34,164 nt of DNA, from the IMG/VR virus record IMGVR_UViG_3300049491_000208, positions 1 through 34,164 of that record; one strand, written 5' to 3'. Positions 1 to 7,802 of this stretch are shown piece after piece. A model generated the notes under the pieces. That model was not told the origin of the DNA. It saw only the letters and a list, made by a program, of their open reading frames with translations, and ran no database searches. Numbering within the stretch: the first letter of the stretch is position 1; every line of letters begins with the position of its first letter. The position numbers and the translations under genes were made by a program. Source of the stretch: a virus.

Positions 1-40
1 GGTACGGGGTAGGGGGTAGGTAGGGGGTAGGTAGGAGGTA
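1..40. repeat. G-rich tandem repeats at the window's left end
   Basis: The unit GGGGGTAGGTA occurs twice in perfect tandem (12-22 and 23-33), with degenerate copies before and after, giving a G-rich, purine-biased + strand. The first 20 bases are imperfectly complementary to 124-142. A position just upstream of HNH and terminase genes suits a genome end or packaging recognition site, which is inference. No gene is visible in 1-226. Confidence 0.6.
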
Positions 41-136
41 CGAACGACCGTTTCGCCACTTGGATAGAGAGAAGCACTATTTGATCTACATGAGAGGTAT
101 CGTTCGATCCGGGTGGCAACGGGCCTACCCACCCCC

Positions 137-160
137 GTACCCGCGTACCCGCGTACCCGC
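137..160. repeat. Three tandem copies of GTACCCGC
   Basis: Three perfect octamers occupy 137-144, 145-152 and 153-160, followed by a decayed fourth copy (GTCCCGGG, 161-168). Together with the G-rich block at 1-40 they form an imperfect inverted repeat around a less GC-rich stretch of roughly 80 bases. They may be terminase or cos-associated binding sites, given the packaging genes just downstream. Confidence 0.6.
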
Positions 161-213
161 GTCCCGGGACTTGCTGGAATCTGGACACACTAGCCACCCG
201 CCGGATCGTGAGC

Positions 214-219
214 TATCAT
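214..219 (+). promoter_or_regulatory. Candidate -10 box for a leaderless HNH transcript
   Basis: TATCAT lies 7 nt before the ATG at 227, about the distance expected if transcription starts at or next to the start codon. No Shine-Dalgarno sequence is seen before this ATG, which agrees with a leaderless mRNA, a common arrangement in actinobacteria. No convincing -35 box is visible. Confidence 0.35.
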
Positions 220-226
220 CGCAATC

Positions 227-547
227 ATGCCACGAATGACGGTGTGCGCGCAGGCTGGGTGTCCAGAGCTCGCACCCGTCCGAGTAGGCAGGTGTGAGGC
301 TCACGACCGACCCGCGTGGGCGACTGCGAGCCGGCACACGAAGGAGCGACCCACCGATTGGAATCGGACTCGGGCGCAGGTCCTCAAGCGGGACCACCAC
401 AAGTGCCTGTGGTGCGGCGGACGTGGCACAGAGGTAGACCACATCGTCCCAGTCAGCAAGGGTGGGAGCTGGAGGCCAGACAACCTACAGACCCTCTGTA
501 CTGGGTGCCATACACGGAAGACCCGGAACGAACGAAGGAGCATGTAA
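227..547 (+). CDS. HNH endonuclease beside the terminase
   Basis: This 106-aa protein has an N-terminal C-x4-C-x10-C-x2-H cluster (C7, C12, C23, H26). It is followed by a complete HNH fold: C60-x2-C63, the DH pair D71/H72, N86 and C91-x2-C94-H95. HNH proteins next to terminase genes are known in long-tailed phages to work with the large terminase during genome cleavage and packaging, so that role is likely here. The final TAA overlaps the ATG of the small terminase by one base, giving translational coupling. The start has no ribosome binding site but sits just after a -10-like box, so it may be translated leaderless. A free-standing homing nuclease is the alternative, but position favours packaging. 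Confidence 0.9.
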   Translation: MPRMTVCAQAGCPELAPVRVGRCEAHDRPAWATASRHTKERPTDWNRTRAQVLKRDHHKCLWCGGRGTEVDHIVPVSKGGSWRPDNLQTLCTGCHTRKTRNERRSM

Positions 548-1026
548 TGCCAGGAGCTACAGGGCCAGCGCCCAAGCATCCCTCTACCCGAGCACGTCAG
601 AACCGCACGTCGACCAACTCAGTGCTGCACCCGGTCGAGAACCCGGTGATCCCGAGCCTCCCCAAGCTGCGGGAGACCCCTTGGCTTCGCGAGACTCGTC
701 GCTGGTGGAAGGGTGTCTGGTCGTCCCCGATGGTGCAGGAGTTCGACGACAGCGACCTGTTCGCCCTCCAGCGCGTCGCGATCCTCGTGGACATGTTCTA
801 CGAGGCCGTGATGAAGGGCGACATCAACAAGACGCTGAGCCTCAGCTCTGAGATCCGTCAGCAGGAGTTCAGGTTCGGCCTGACCCCGATGGACCGCCGT
901 CGTCTGCAGTGGACGATCGAGCAGGGCGACTCCGCCAAGGAGCGCACCGACGCTCGCAAGAAGGCTCAGGACGCGGCTCGGCCGAAGCCCGAGCTCGTCG
1001 GGGATCCGCGCACAATGCTGGCCTGA
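547..1026 (+). CDS. Terminase small subunit
   Basis: This 159-aa protein lies between the HNH gene and the large terminase, where the small subunit that recognises phage DNA and loads it on the motor is found. The N terminus is basic and flexible (residues 1-40). A helical middle follows, with acidic and hydrophobic residues (about 60-110), and then a charged Lys/Arg/Glu tail. The ATG at 547 overlaps the HNH stop and is preceded by GAAGGAG, so it is preferred over the in-frame upstream start at 316, which would run through the HNH gene. The identification rests on position, size and composition; no catalytic motif is expected in this family. Confidence 0.75.
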   Translation: MPGATGPAPKHPSTRARQNRTSTNSVLHPVENPVIPSLPKLRETPWLRETRRWWKGVWSSPMVQEFDDSDLFALQRVAILVDMFYEAVMKGDINKTLSLSSEIRQQEFRFGLTPMDRRRLQWTIEQGDSAKERTDARKKAQDAARPKPELVGDPRTMLA

Positions 1027-1040
1027 GATGAGGCTGCCCC

Positions 1041-1181
1041 GTGATTCAGTACGCGTGGTGCAAGTGGGAGGGCTGCCACCAGCTGGGCAACTTCAGGAAC
1101 GGCTACTGCTTCGTGCACTACGTCGAGGTCTTCGTGCCGAAGGTGGTGACCCATGGCGACGATGATCATCCCGTCCCTTGA
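1041..1181 (+). CDS. 46-aa zinc-finger-like protein
   Basis: A GTG-started open frame of 46 codons fills the gap between the terminase genes and overlaps the large terminase start by 29 bases. It carries C7-x4-C12-x10-C23-x2-H26. The spacing, and even the residue numbers, match the N-terminal cluster of the HNH protein encoded at 227, so it looks like a stand-alone copy of that zinc module. The rest is aromatic (residues 1-30) with an acidic/His tail. There is no strong ribosome binding site ahead of the GTG. It could be a terminase or HNH accessory protein; function is unknown. Confidence 0.55.
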   Translation: MIQYAWCKWEGCHQLGNFRNGYCFVHYVEVFVPKVVTHGDDDHPVP

Positions 1182-2775
1182 AGAGGAGCCGTGGCCCACG
1201 CTCGGCCCTCAGGTGTGCGACTGGATCGAGACCAACCTCGTCTACGGACCCGGCGACCTGCGTGGACTGCCCTACATCATCGAGCCTGAGTTCCGGGCGA
1301 TCATCTACCGTCTGTACGAGGTTGTGCCGAGGGGGATGAAGGGCGAGGGCCGTCGTCGGTTCAACCGCGCAGCGATCAACATCCGCAAGGGCACAGCGAA
1401 GACCGAGAAGGGCGCCATCGTCTCGGCGTGCGAGCTGCACCCGCAGGCCCCGGTCCGGTTCGACGGATGGGACGCCAGCGGGCAGCCTGTGGGCCGTGGG
1501 GTCCTGGACCCGTACATCGCGATGGTGTCGTACACCCTGGAGCAGACGGAGGAGCTGTCGTTCAACGTGCTCCGCACGATCTTGCTCGAGGGTCCGCTGG
1601 CCGGGGACTTCGACATCGGGCTCGAGAAGGTCGTTGTTCTCAGTGCTCGCGGGCACGCGGCAGGGAAGGCTGTGCCTCTGGCCGGAGCTCCGAGCGCTCG
1701 AGACGGAGCGCGCACGACCTTCCAGCACTTCGACGAGACTCACCGCATGGCCAAGCCGCTGCTCATCAAGGCGCACACGACGATGCTCCAGAACACCTAC
1801 AAGCGGCAGATGGCCGATGCGTGGACTCTGGAGACGACCACGATGTACGACCCAAGTGAGCAGAGCGTCTGCGCGGACACCCACGCCTATGCGACTGAGG
1901 TCCACGAGGGTCGCGTCAAGGACTCCCGGCTGTTCTACATGTACCGCTACGCTCCAGACAGCATGCCAATGGAGACCTCGGAGGACGTGCACGAAGCTCT
2001 CCTCGAGGCCTCTGGCCCTGCAGCCTCGTGGTCCGGCGACCTCGACGGCCTCGTCCAGCATTGGTTCGAGCCGAAGACCGACCGCAACTACTACAAGCGT
2101 GTCTGGCTCAACCAGCGCGTGGCTGGCCAGGGCATGGCGTTCGACAGCGTCAAGTTCGCTGCACTCGCGGAGCCAACCCACCACGTGCCGGACCGGGCTA
2201 GGATCGCGCTTGGGTTCGACGGGGCGCGCACGTCGGACGGAACAGCTATCATTGCGTGCGAACTGGCTACTGGGCATTCATGGTTGGCGGGGTACTGGCA
2301 GGCTCCGCCCGGAGACGACGAATGGGAGGTCCCCGCGAATGAGGTGGACCAGGTCGTCGCGTCTATGTTCGAGCGCTACAAGGTGGACCGGATGTACGCT
2401 GACCCGTTCTTCTGGACTACCGAGGTCGACGTCTGGCGTGGAAGGTACGGGGACAAGAAGGTGATCAGCTTCGCGACGACAAGCATGCAGCGCACAGGGC
2501 TCGCGTGCATGGCCCTGGCACAGGCCATCACCTCTGGCAGTATCTCGCACGACGGAGGGTCGTTGCTCGTGGAGCACATCGGGAACGCGGTGCGGCAGGA
2601 CACGAACCTGAGGGCTGAAGACGGTGTACCCATCTGGGTCATCAGCAAGGACCGGCGCGGCTCGCCACGCAAGATTGATGCGGCCATGGCCCTGGTGCTC
2701 GCTCACCAGGCCAGGAACGACGCCATCGCCAAGGGCGGTCTGAAGAGCTCAGGCCGCACCGCATCGTTCAACTGA
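1153..2775 (+). CDS. Terminase large subunit
   Basis: This 540-aa ATPase/nuclease motor packages DNA into the prohead. The ATPase half shows a Walker A-type loop at residues 78-85 (RKGTAKTE, a variant like that of other phage terminases) and a Walker B with catalytic Glu at about 190-196 (FQHFDET). The nuclease half has the expected acidic residues: D356 (GFDGA), D417 (YADPFFW) and D509 (KIDAAMAL), typical of the RNase H-like terminase nuclease. Length is normal for the family. The ATG at 1153 is used; a second ATG three codons later is possible. The gene ends eleven bases before the portal start. Confidence 0.95.
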   Translation: MATMIIPSLEEEPWPTLGPQVCDWIETNLVYGPGDLRGLPYIIEPEFRAIIYRLYEVVPRGMKGEGRRRFNRAAINIRKGTAKTEKGAIVSACELHPQAPVRFDGWDASGQPVGRGVLDPYIAMVSYTLEQTEELSFNVLRTILLEGPLAGDFDIGLEKVVVLSARGHAAGKAVPLAGAPSARDGARTTFQHFDETHRMAKPLLIKAHTTMLQNTYKRQMADAWTLETTTMYDPSEQSVCADTHAYATEVHEGRVKDSRLFYMYRYAPDSMPMETSEDVHEALLEASGPAASWSGDLDGLVQHWFEPKTDRNYYKRVWLNQRVAGQGMAFDSVKFAALAEPTHHVPDRARIALGFDGARTSDGTAIIACELATGHSWLAGYWQAPPGDDEWEVPANEVDQVVASMFERYKVDRMYADPFFWTTEVDVWRGRYGDKKVISFATTSMQRTGLACMALAQAITSGSISHDGGSLLVEHIGNAVRQDTNLRAEDGVPIWVISKDRRGSPRKIDAAMALVLAHQARNDAIAKGGLKSSGRTASFN

Positions 2776-2785
2776 GGAGGAAGAC

Positions 2786-4159
2786 ATGGCGGAGCCCACG
2801 GTCGAGTGGTGGCGCAAGCGACTGACCGACAAGCTGGTGAAGCAGAAGCTCATTGTCGAGTCGCTCGAGGCTTGGTACGAGGGGAGCCACCCGCTCCCTG
2901 CTGCCAGCGCGACCAACAGTGACCTGTACCGTCGCTTCCAGAAGATGGCGCAGGCGAACTACGTCGGTCAGGTGGTCAACGCGGTCGCCAGTCGTCTGGC
3001 CATCGAGGGCGTCCGCATCGGCAACGACCCGGCAGCCGACGAGGACGCCTGGATGATGTGGCAGGACTCGCAGATGGACGCGGCGCAGACCATGCTGCTG
3101 ACCACCGCGCTGTCGACAGGTCTCGCGTACCTGTCGGTCTGGCCGTCGGAGGACAACCCTGGCATGGTGTCCATCGCCCCGGAGCACCCGGCGGAGGTCA
3201 CCCACGAGCTGGCCCCCGGGTCGCTGAAGAAGCTCGCCGCTGGGCTGAAGATCTACCCGGACGAGATCGCGGGAGACTGGGTGACCACGCTGTGGCTCCC
3301 GGGGGGCGTCTACGAGTGGCGCTCGGAGGGCGACTGGGAGATGTGGTCGAACTGGACGCCGACGGATGAGTTCGCCAACCCCTACGGCGAGGTCCCGATC
3401 CGCCCACTGCTCAACAAGCCGACGCTGCGTGGTGGGTACTCCTCCGAGATGAGCGACGGGATCCCGATCCAGAGGCGCATCAACCAGACCCTGCTCAACC
3501 TCATGGTAGCAGAAGAGGCCGTGGCCTTCCCCCAGCGGTGGGCGACTGGCCTCGAGCTGCAGAAGGATGCGGAGGGGAACGCGGTGCGACCCTACAAGTC
3601 CGGTGCAGACTCCCTGTGGGTGGCTGAGGACGAGACCGTGAAGTTCGGGGAGTTCAGCGAGTCGAAGTTCGAGGGATACCTCGCGGTCATCTCCAATGAC
3701 GTCGAGACTCTCGCAGCTGTCACGGCCACCCCGATGTTCGCCATGTCCGCCAAGCTGTCGGTCCCGCCGTCGGCTGAGGCCCTGACCGCCATGGAGTCCT
3801 CGCTGGTCAAGAAGATCGAGGCTCGGCAGCGGGTCTTCGGTGAGGCGGTCGAGAGCACCATCCGTCTCGGCTTCAAGATGCAGGGCGATGAGAGGGCGAA
3901 CGCCACCGACGCTGAGGTCATCTGGGCCGATCCGTCCATCAAGTCGGACGCAGCGGTCGCGGACTACGTCGTCAAGGCAGCCAGTGTTGGTGTCCCGCAG
4001 GAGGCTCTCTGGGAGAAGCTCGGGGCCAGTCCTCAGGAGATCTCCCGCTGGTCTGGCATGGCGATGTCTGAGGCCTTCAAGAACCTGGTCATGCAGGTCG
4101 GAGAGGCCACCGCCGGACAGCCTTCCGCGCCTCCGGCTGAGACGAAGCCCACCCCCTAA
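2786..4159 (+). CDS. Portal protein
   Basis: This 457-aa protein follows the large terminase and matches the SPP1 gp6-type portal family in size and style. It has an N-terminal helical segment with a YEG-type motif (residues 29-34). Later come a tryptophan-rich wing region (about 165-195) and a long helical C-terminal part ending in a Pro/Ala tail. Twelve copies form the ring at the capsid vertex through which DNA passes. A strong GAGGAGG ribosome binding site precedes the ATG. The stop TAA shares one base with the next ATG (TAATG), coupling it to the MuF-like gene. Confidence 0.92.
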   Translation: MAEPTVEWWRKRLTDKLVKQKLIVESLEAWYEGSHPLPAASATNSDLYRRFQKMAQANYVGQVVNAVASRLAIEGVRIGNDPAADEDAWMMWQDSQMDAAQTMLLTTALSTGLAYLSVWPSEDNPGMVSIAPEHPAEVTHELAPGSLKKLAAGLKIYPDEIAGDWVTTLWLPGGVYEWRSEGDWEMWSNWTPTDEFANPYGEVPIRPLLNKPTLRGGYSSEMSDGIPIQRRINQTLLNLMVAEEAVAFPQRWATGLELQKDAEGNAVRPYKSGADSLWVAEDETVKFGEFSESKFEGYLAVISNDVETLAAVTATPMFAMSAKLSVPPSAEALTAMESSLVKKIEARQRVFGEAVESTIRLGFKMQGDERANATDAEVIWADPSIKSDAAVADYVVKAASVGVPQEALWEKLGASPQEISRWSGMAMSEAFKNLVMQVGEATAGQPSAPPAETKPTP

Positions 4160-5145
4160 TGCCAACCGACGTCGCCCGTGCTCTGTCGTTGCAGCAGCAG
4201 CGTGCTCTCGAGCTGACCGCAACAGCGGCAGCCGGAGCAGCAGCGGCTCTCCTGCAGGCCATGAGTCGGGCGAAGACTCGGGGAGAGGTCGAGCAGCTGG
4301 CTGCGCAGTACGAGCTGCTCCTCCTGGGGGCCATGAGTGCTGCAGCCTCCACCCGGGTCGGGTATCTGGAGCTCTACGCTGCAGCCGAGGGACTGCCGGT
4401 CTTCACCCTGCCGGCAGGGGTCACTCGTCCCACTGTGCAGGACGTCCTCGTGGGAGGGTCTGGGAAGCTGCCTGAGCCGGAGGGGGTGGTGCCTCACACT
4501 TCCCCTCCGGCTCAGGCTCCCCTCCGCGCACCGTCGTCTCAGGGGCCAATGTGGGCGGCCATGCAGCAGCTGAAGCGGGACATGGAAGAGGCACAGGCTC
4601 TCTCAGCTGCGCTCCAGGAGATCTCCGACGCGACTGAGGCCACCGTGATGGCGACGTCCGACTGGGTGGACTCCATGGTCCTCGGGCCGTCAAAGCACAT
4701 AGCAGCCCTCCGTAGGGTAGCCCACCCGGGAGCCTGCGAGAGGTGTATGAGAGCCTCCGGAGTGCTCATCTTCAAGTCGTCGCCCCGGCCCCGGCACCCG
4801 CAGTGTCGCTGCAGCTTCGAGCCTGTGGACGTCAACGACGGCGAGTACAAGGCTCGTCTGGCCAAGTACGAGCGCAACTCTCGGACGACTGCGAGCTCGG
4901 GTCCTGGAGGCACTGCGTGGGCTCGGGGCACCCGGTCCCGTGGGCGCAGGCAGATGGAGGACGCTCGAAGGCGTGAGGAGCACTACCAGGAGGTCTGGGC
5001 AGCCTTCCTGCGTGACGAGCAGACCCGGCTGGCTGACCTGGTGACGGCGATCCCGTCGAACACCTACAAGAGCTGGGCTATCATGACTTCCGCGAACATC
5101 GCGGAGACCGTCAGCAATCCGCTGCCGGTGATCACCCGAAAGTGA
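4159..5145 (+). CDS. MuF-like minor head protein (capsid maturation)
   Basis: This 328-aa protein follows the portal gene, the standard site for the MuF-type minor head protein. The diagnostic part is the C-terminal metal-binding module: C193-x2-C196, then H213, C216 and C218 in the segment RHPQCRC. The N-terminal half is Ala-rich and helical, with a Pro-rich linker at about 105-130. In actinophage annotation this family is often called capsid maturation protease, but I see no convincing protease triad, so minor head protein is the safer name. It probably associates with the portal inside the capsid. Confidence 0.85.
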   Translation: MPTDVARALSLQQQRALELTATAAAGAAAALLQAMSRAKTRGEVEQLAAQYELLLLGAMSAAASTRVGYLELYAAAEGLPVFTLPAGVTRPTVQDVLVGGSGKLPEPEGVVPHTSPPAQAPLRAPSSQGPMWAAMQQLKRDMEEAQALSAALQEISDATEATVMATSDWVDSMVLGPSKHIAALRRVAHPGACERCMRASGVLIFKSSPRPRHPQCRCSFEPVDVNDGEYKARLAKYERNSRTTASSGPGGTAWARGTRSRGRRQMEDARRREEHYQEVWAAFLRDEQTRLADLVTAIPSNTYKSWAIMTSANIAETVSNPLPVITRK

Positions 5146-5156
5146 AGGAGCACCCC

Positions 5157-5696
5157 ATGTCAGTACCCGCACCCGAGGGCACACCTCCTCCGGAGACCCC
5201 TCCCGCTCCTCCGGCTCCCCCGGCTGACCCGCCGAAGGACGACGAGGATACCCCGCTCCACCGCGCTCTGATCGCGGAGCGCGAAGAGGTCAAGCGGCTC
5301 AAGGCTGAGCTGAAGACCCGGGAGGACAGCGAGGAGCAGGCTCGCCGGGCAGCCATGACCGACCAGGATCGTGCTCTGGCTGAGGCCAAGGACGCTGCGC
5401 GTCGTGACACCGTGGCCGAGTACGAGGGTCGCATCATGAAGCTCCGCGTGCAGGCCAAGGCCTCGAACTTCCACGACCCGGAGCTCGTGTCCTCCCTCCT
5501 GGACCTGGACGCAGACGCCTCGGACGCGGAGGTCGACAAGGCCATCGCTGACCTGGCCACGGCTCGCCCGTACCTCGTCAAGACCCCGGGTGTCCCCCCG
5601 ATGCCCCAGGGTCCGCGCTCCGGTCCGAAGGGTGGAGACGACGTCTCCGGCGACGACTGGCTGCGCCAGATGGTGGACGCCAAGCGCAACGGGTGA
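5157..5696 (+). CDS. Scaffolding protein
   Basis: This 179-aa protein sits between the MuF-like gene and the major capsid gene. It has a disordered Pro/Glu N terminus (residues 1-32), a highly charged coiled-coil region (about 33-105), and a Pro/Gly linker. It ends in a short amphipathic tail (DDWLRQMVDAKRNG) resembling the capsid-binding tails of scaffold proteins. It would direct assembly of the HK97-fold shell and then leave. AAGGAG at 5145-5150 lies seven bases before the ATG at 5157, which decides the start over the in-frame GTG at 5142. No protease is fused to it. Confidence 0.85.
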   Translation: MSVPAPEGTPPPETPPAPPAPPADPPKDDEDTPLHRALIAEREEVKRLKAELKTREDSEEQARRAAMTDQDRALAEAKDAARRDTVAEYEGRIMKLRVQAKASNFHDPELVSSLLDLDADASDAEVDKAIADLATARPYLVKTPGVPPMPQGPRSGPKGGDDVSGDDWLRQMVDAKRNG

Positions 5697-5722
5697 CCCA
5701 ATGACCCCCCGGAGGGGCTGAT

Positions 5723-5755
5723 GCGGCGTGGCGGAGAAAGTTTCCGCCACGCCGC
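5723..5755 (+). terminator. 13-bp perfect hairpin between scaffold and capsid genes
   Basis: GCGGCGTGGCGGA (5723-5735) pairs perfectly with TCCGCCACGCCGC (5743-5755) around a 7-nt loop. No T tract follows, as is often the case in GC-rich actinophages. It could terminate part of the upstream transcription, or act as a 3'-end block or processing site. It lies just upstream of a candidate capsid promoter. Confidence 0.65.
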
Positions 5756-5780
5756 ACTAGCGTTCTTCGGAAGGGTGCGC

Positions 5781-5911
5781 TATCGTGGGGCCGTTCTTCA
5801 AGGCTGGCGCGATGCCACTGAGGAGAGCACCGGGCGCGACGCCCGTGAGTAACCTTCACTCATCCCCGTTGCGCCTACCCACGGCGCAGAACCTCGTAAG
5901 GAGGAAGCGCA
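5781..5911 (+). promoter_or_regulatory. Candidate capsid-gene promoter and structured leader
   Basis: TATCGT at 5781-5786 is a -10-like box that would start RNA near 5793. The leader then holds three hairpins in a row: CGGGCG/CGCCCG (5831-5836 with 5840-5845), TGAGT/ACTCA (5846-5850 with 5858-5862, directly abutting the first) and TGCGCC/GGCGCA (5870-5875 with 5883-5888). TAAGGAGG near 5897-5904 is the ribosome binding site for the GTG at 5912. No open frame worth calling lies in 5697-5911. No good -35 box is seen. Confidence 0.45.
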
Positions 5912-6898
5912 GTGGCGCTCAACATGATCTCTCGCGACGCGAGCAACGATCCCCTGGTCCCGACCCCGGTCTCCGCCGAGGTCATCAAGGAGCTCCCGAA
6001 GTCTTCGGCAGCCCTCTCGCTCTGCCGTCGGGCAACGATGTCCAGCAAGAGCAACCGCCAGCCGGTCCTGTCCGTGCTCCCGCAGGCCTACTGGGTCTCC
6101 GGCGACACCGGGCTCAAGGCCACCAGCAAGGCGGACTGGGAGAACCTCGACCTCGTCGCCGAGGAGCTCGCAGTCATCATCCCGGTCCCGGAGGCCTACT
6201 TCGACGACTCGCAGGTCCCGATCTGGTCCGAGGTTCGCCCGTACATCGTGCAGGCGTTCGGCGCAGCGATCGACAACGCGGTGCTCTTCGGCACCAGCAA
6301 GCCGGTCACCTGGACCTCCCCCGCCATCATCCCCGGTGCAGTCGCTGCCGGCAACGACGTCGACGGCACCGCCGACCTCGCTGACGACATCGCCGGCATG
6401 GGCCAGCTGCTCGCGGAGCAGGGCCTCTCGCTCCGTGCGTTCGCGTCGGAGCCCGGTTTCAACTGGCAGCTCGTCCGGGCGCGCAACGCCAACGGCGATC
6501 TGATCTACGGCCCGGGCAACCTCGCCCAGGGATTCCCGGCCTCGATCTACGGCATGCCGAACTTCGAGGTCGAGAACGGCTCGTGGGCTCCGGGTGGAGC
6601 CACCCCGCTGGTCGGTGGTGACTTCAACAAGGCCATCATCGGCATGCGCCAGGACATCACCTTCAAGGTGTTCACGGAGGGCGTCATCACCGACGCCGAA
6701 GGCGTCGTCCTGCTCAACCTCATGCAGCAGGACTCGGTGGCTCTCCGCGTGGTCATGCGGTGTGGCTACGCGCTGGCCAACCCGGTCAACGCGATCGAGC
6801 CGGTGGCGGCGAACCGCTTCCCGTTCTCCACGCTGAACCGCTTCGTCCCCACCCCGGGTGTGGCCGCGGCTTCGGCTCCCAAGGCCAAGGCTAGCTGA
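5912..6898 (+). CDS. Major capsid protein, HK97 fold
   Basis: This 328-aa protein forms the capsid shell. Its position after the scaffold, its length, and its layout agree with the HK97-fold capsid family. That layout is an N-arm, a Glu-rich E-loop-like stretch at about 70-90, and a long P-domain helix at about 100-125 (VRPYIVQAFGAAIDNAVLFG, where such capsids keep a conserved A-x-D/E pattern). The GTG start is supported by a strong GGAGG ribosome binding site and no better ATG nearby. The gene has its own structured leader and is enclosed by hairpins at 5723-5755 and 6915-6954, consistent with high, separately adjusted expression. The Ala/Lys tail is probably exposed or disordered. Confidence 0.93.
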   Translation: MALNMISRDASNDPLVPTPVSAEVIKELPKSSAALSLCRRATMSSKSNRQPVLSVLPQAYWVSGDTGLKATSKADWENLDLVAEELAVIIPVPEAYFDDSQVPIWSEVRPYIVQAFGAAIDNAVLFGTSKPVTWTSPAIIPGAVAAGNDVDGTADLADDIAGMGQLLAEQGLSLRAFASEPGFNWQLVRARNANGDLIYGPGNLAQGFPASIYGMPNFEVENGSWAPGGATPLVGGDFNKAIIGMRQDITFKVFTEGVITDAEGVVLLNLMQQDSVALRVVMRCGYALANPVNAIEPVAANRFPFSTLNRFVPTPGVAAASAPKAKAS

Positions 6899-6914
6899 GC
6901 CCCTCGGACGCTGA

Positions 6915-6954
6915 GTGGGGCGGGGAATTGAAGTGCTCCTTCGCCCCGCCCCAC
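6915..6954 (+). terminator. Hairpin downstream of the major capsid gene
   Basis: GTGGGGCGGGG (6915-6925) pairs with CCCCGCCCCAC (6944-6954). Inside the 18-nt loop, GAAG (6930-6933) can pair with CTTC (6939-6942). No T tract follows. It is probably a partial terminator or mRNA-protecting 3' structure that lets capsid mRNA accumulate above the connector genes. Confidence 0.65.
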
Positions 6955-6996
6955 CCGGCACCGACCGCCTGACCAGCCCAGACCGAGGAGGACACC

Positions 6997-7473
6997 GTGG
7001 CAGATTGCCTGCCTCTCATCACACCGGACTTCCTGCACACGGTGACTGGGGTCGACGTCTCCGACACCGCAGCGGTGGAAGAGCTGATCGTCATCACGTC
7101 CACGCTCATCGGCGAGGAGCTCGGTGGCTGCGTCGACCCCGAGACCGCCACCATGAAGCTCCGGGTGGTGTGCGCCCAGTACACGGCCTATGTCATGACC
7201 TCCGGAGCCGGAGGCTCTTCCGCCGCGCTGCGCGCTGAGCAGATCGGCGACTACCGGGTCGAGTACCAGAACAGCTCCTCAGACCAGTTCGACCTGCAGG
7301 TGCTCCGCGACATGCTCGCGTCGATGCACGGCGGGTCCGCCTACTCCGTCTCCACCCTCGGTGAGACCAAGGAGTCTGGCACCCCGCACTTCGACTACTG
7401 GGACCCGAGCTACATGGCTGTCGTCGATGGCAAGAGGGGCCACGGCTTCCCGGACGGGGAGCTCTCCCTGTGA
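6997..7473 (+). CDS. Head-to-tail adaptor
   Basis: This 158-aa protein is the first gene after the capsid gene. That is where the adaptor of the gp6/gp15 type, which binds the portal ring from outside, is found. The N-terminal two-thirds is helical, with acidic and aliphatic residues (about 20-70) and an Arg/Glu strand region (about 85-95); the C terminus is polar and flexible. The GTG start follows GAGGAGG. The stop overlaps the next GTG by four bases, starting a chain of four coupled connector genes. Sequence motifs are weak, so the call depends on order and size. Confidence 0.7.
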   Translation: MADCLPLITPDFLHTVTGVDVSDTAAVEELIVITSTLIGEELGGCVDPETATMKLRVVCAQYTAYVMTSGAGGSSAALRAEQIGDYRVEYQNSSSDQFDLQVLRDMLASMHGGSAYSVSTLGETKESGTPHFDYWDPSYMAVVDGKRGHGFPDGELSL

Positions 7474-7802
7474 GCGGAATCCAGCGACTCCTGACGAAGC
7501 CGATCACCCTCCGCTACTCCGTGCCAGGGGGTGTCGACGCCCTCGGCCACCCCGTGGTCTCCACTGTGGACGTGGACACCAAGGGCTACTACAGGCTCAC
7601 TTCTGTGGACGACGCGGATGCCGTGTCTCGGGACGAGATCGACATGAAGGTGTACCTCGGTGCAGCGGTCAGCACTGTGGACCTGACGTCGGTCTTCATC
7701 AACGGCGAGGAGCTCCAGCTCGACGGACCGGCTCACCGTCAGTACAACCCCCGGGTCTCCGCCGATGTCTACTGGCTGCTCTCGGTTCGGAGGGCGGCAT
7801 GA
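7470..7802 (+). CDS. Head-to-tail stopper
   Basis: This 110-aa protein looks like a small beta-barrel: alternating hydrophobic strands, a Gly-rich N-terminal turn after the strand ITLRYSV, and a late strand pair around residues 70-105. The second connector in siphophages (SPP1 gp16-like) closes the channel after packaging, and size and position fit. GTG overlaps the previous stop (GTGA). Its own stop overlaps the next ATG (ATGA), so expression is coupled on both sides. No catalytic residues are expected. Confidence 0.65.
   Translation: MSGIQRLLTKPITLRYSVPGGVDALGHPVVSTVDVDTKGYYRLTSVDDADAVSRDEIDMKVYLGAAVSTVDLTSVFINGEELQLDGPAHRQYNPRVSADVYWLLSVRRAA

Noticed and set aside
60-92. Possible promoter with TTGGAT as -35 box
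   Set aside because: No -10 box at suitable spacing follows TTGGAT (60-65), and no gene starts close by.
1093-4222. Long minus-strand frames over the large terminase and portal genes
   Set aside because: They mirror genes with catalytic motifs on the + strand and have low-complexity Arg/Leu/Asp composition. No minus-strand operon signals were seen.
5785-6384. 199-codon plus-strand frame over the capsid start
   Set aside because: Out of frame with the capsid gene, very Arg/Pro/Gly-rich and without a ribosome binding site; it is a shadow.
7361-7798. Upstream extension of the third connector gene
   Set aside because: It would read through two well-supported genes in another frame; the ATGA overlap at 7799 is the natural start.
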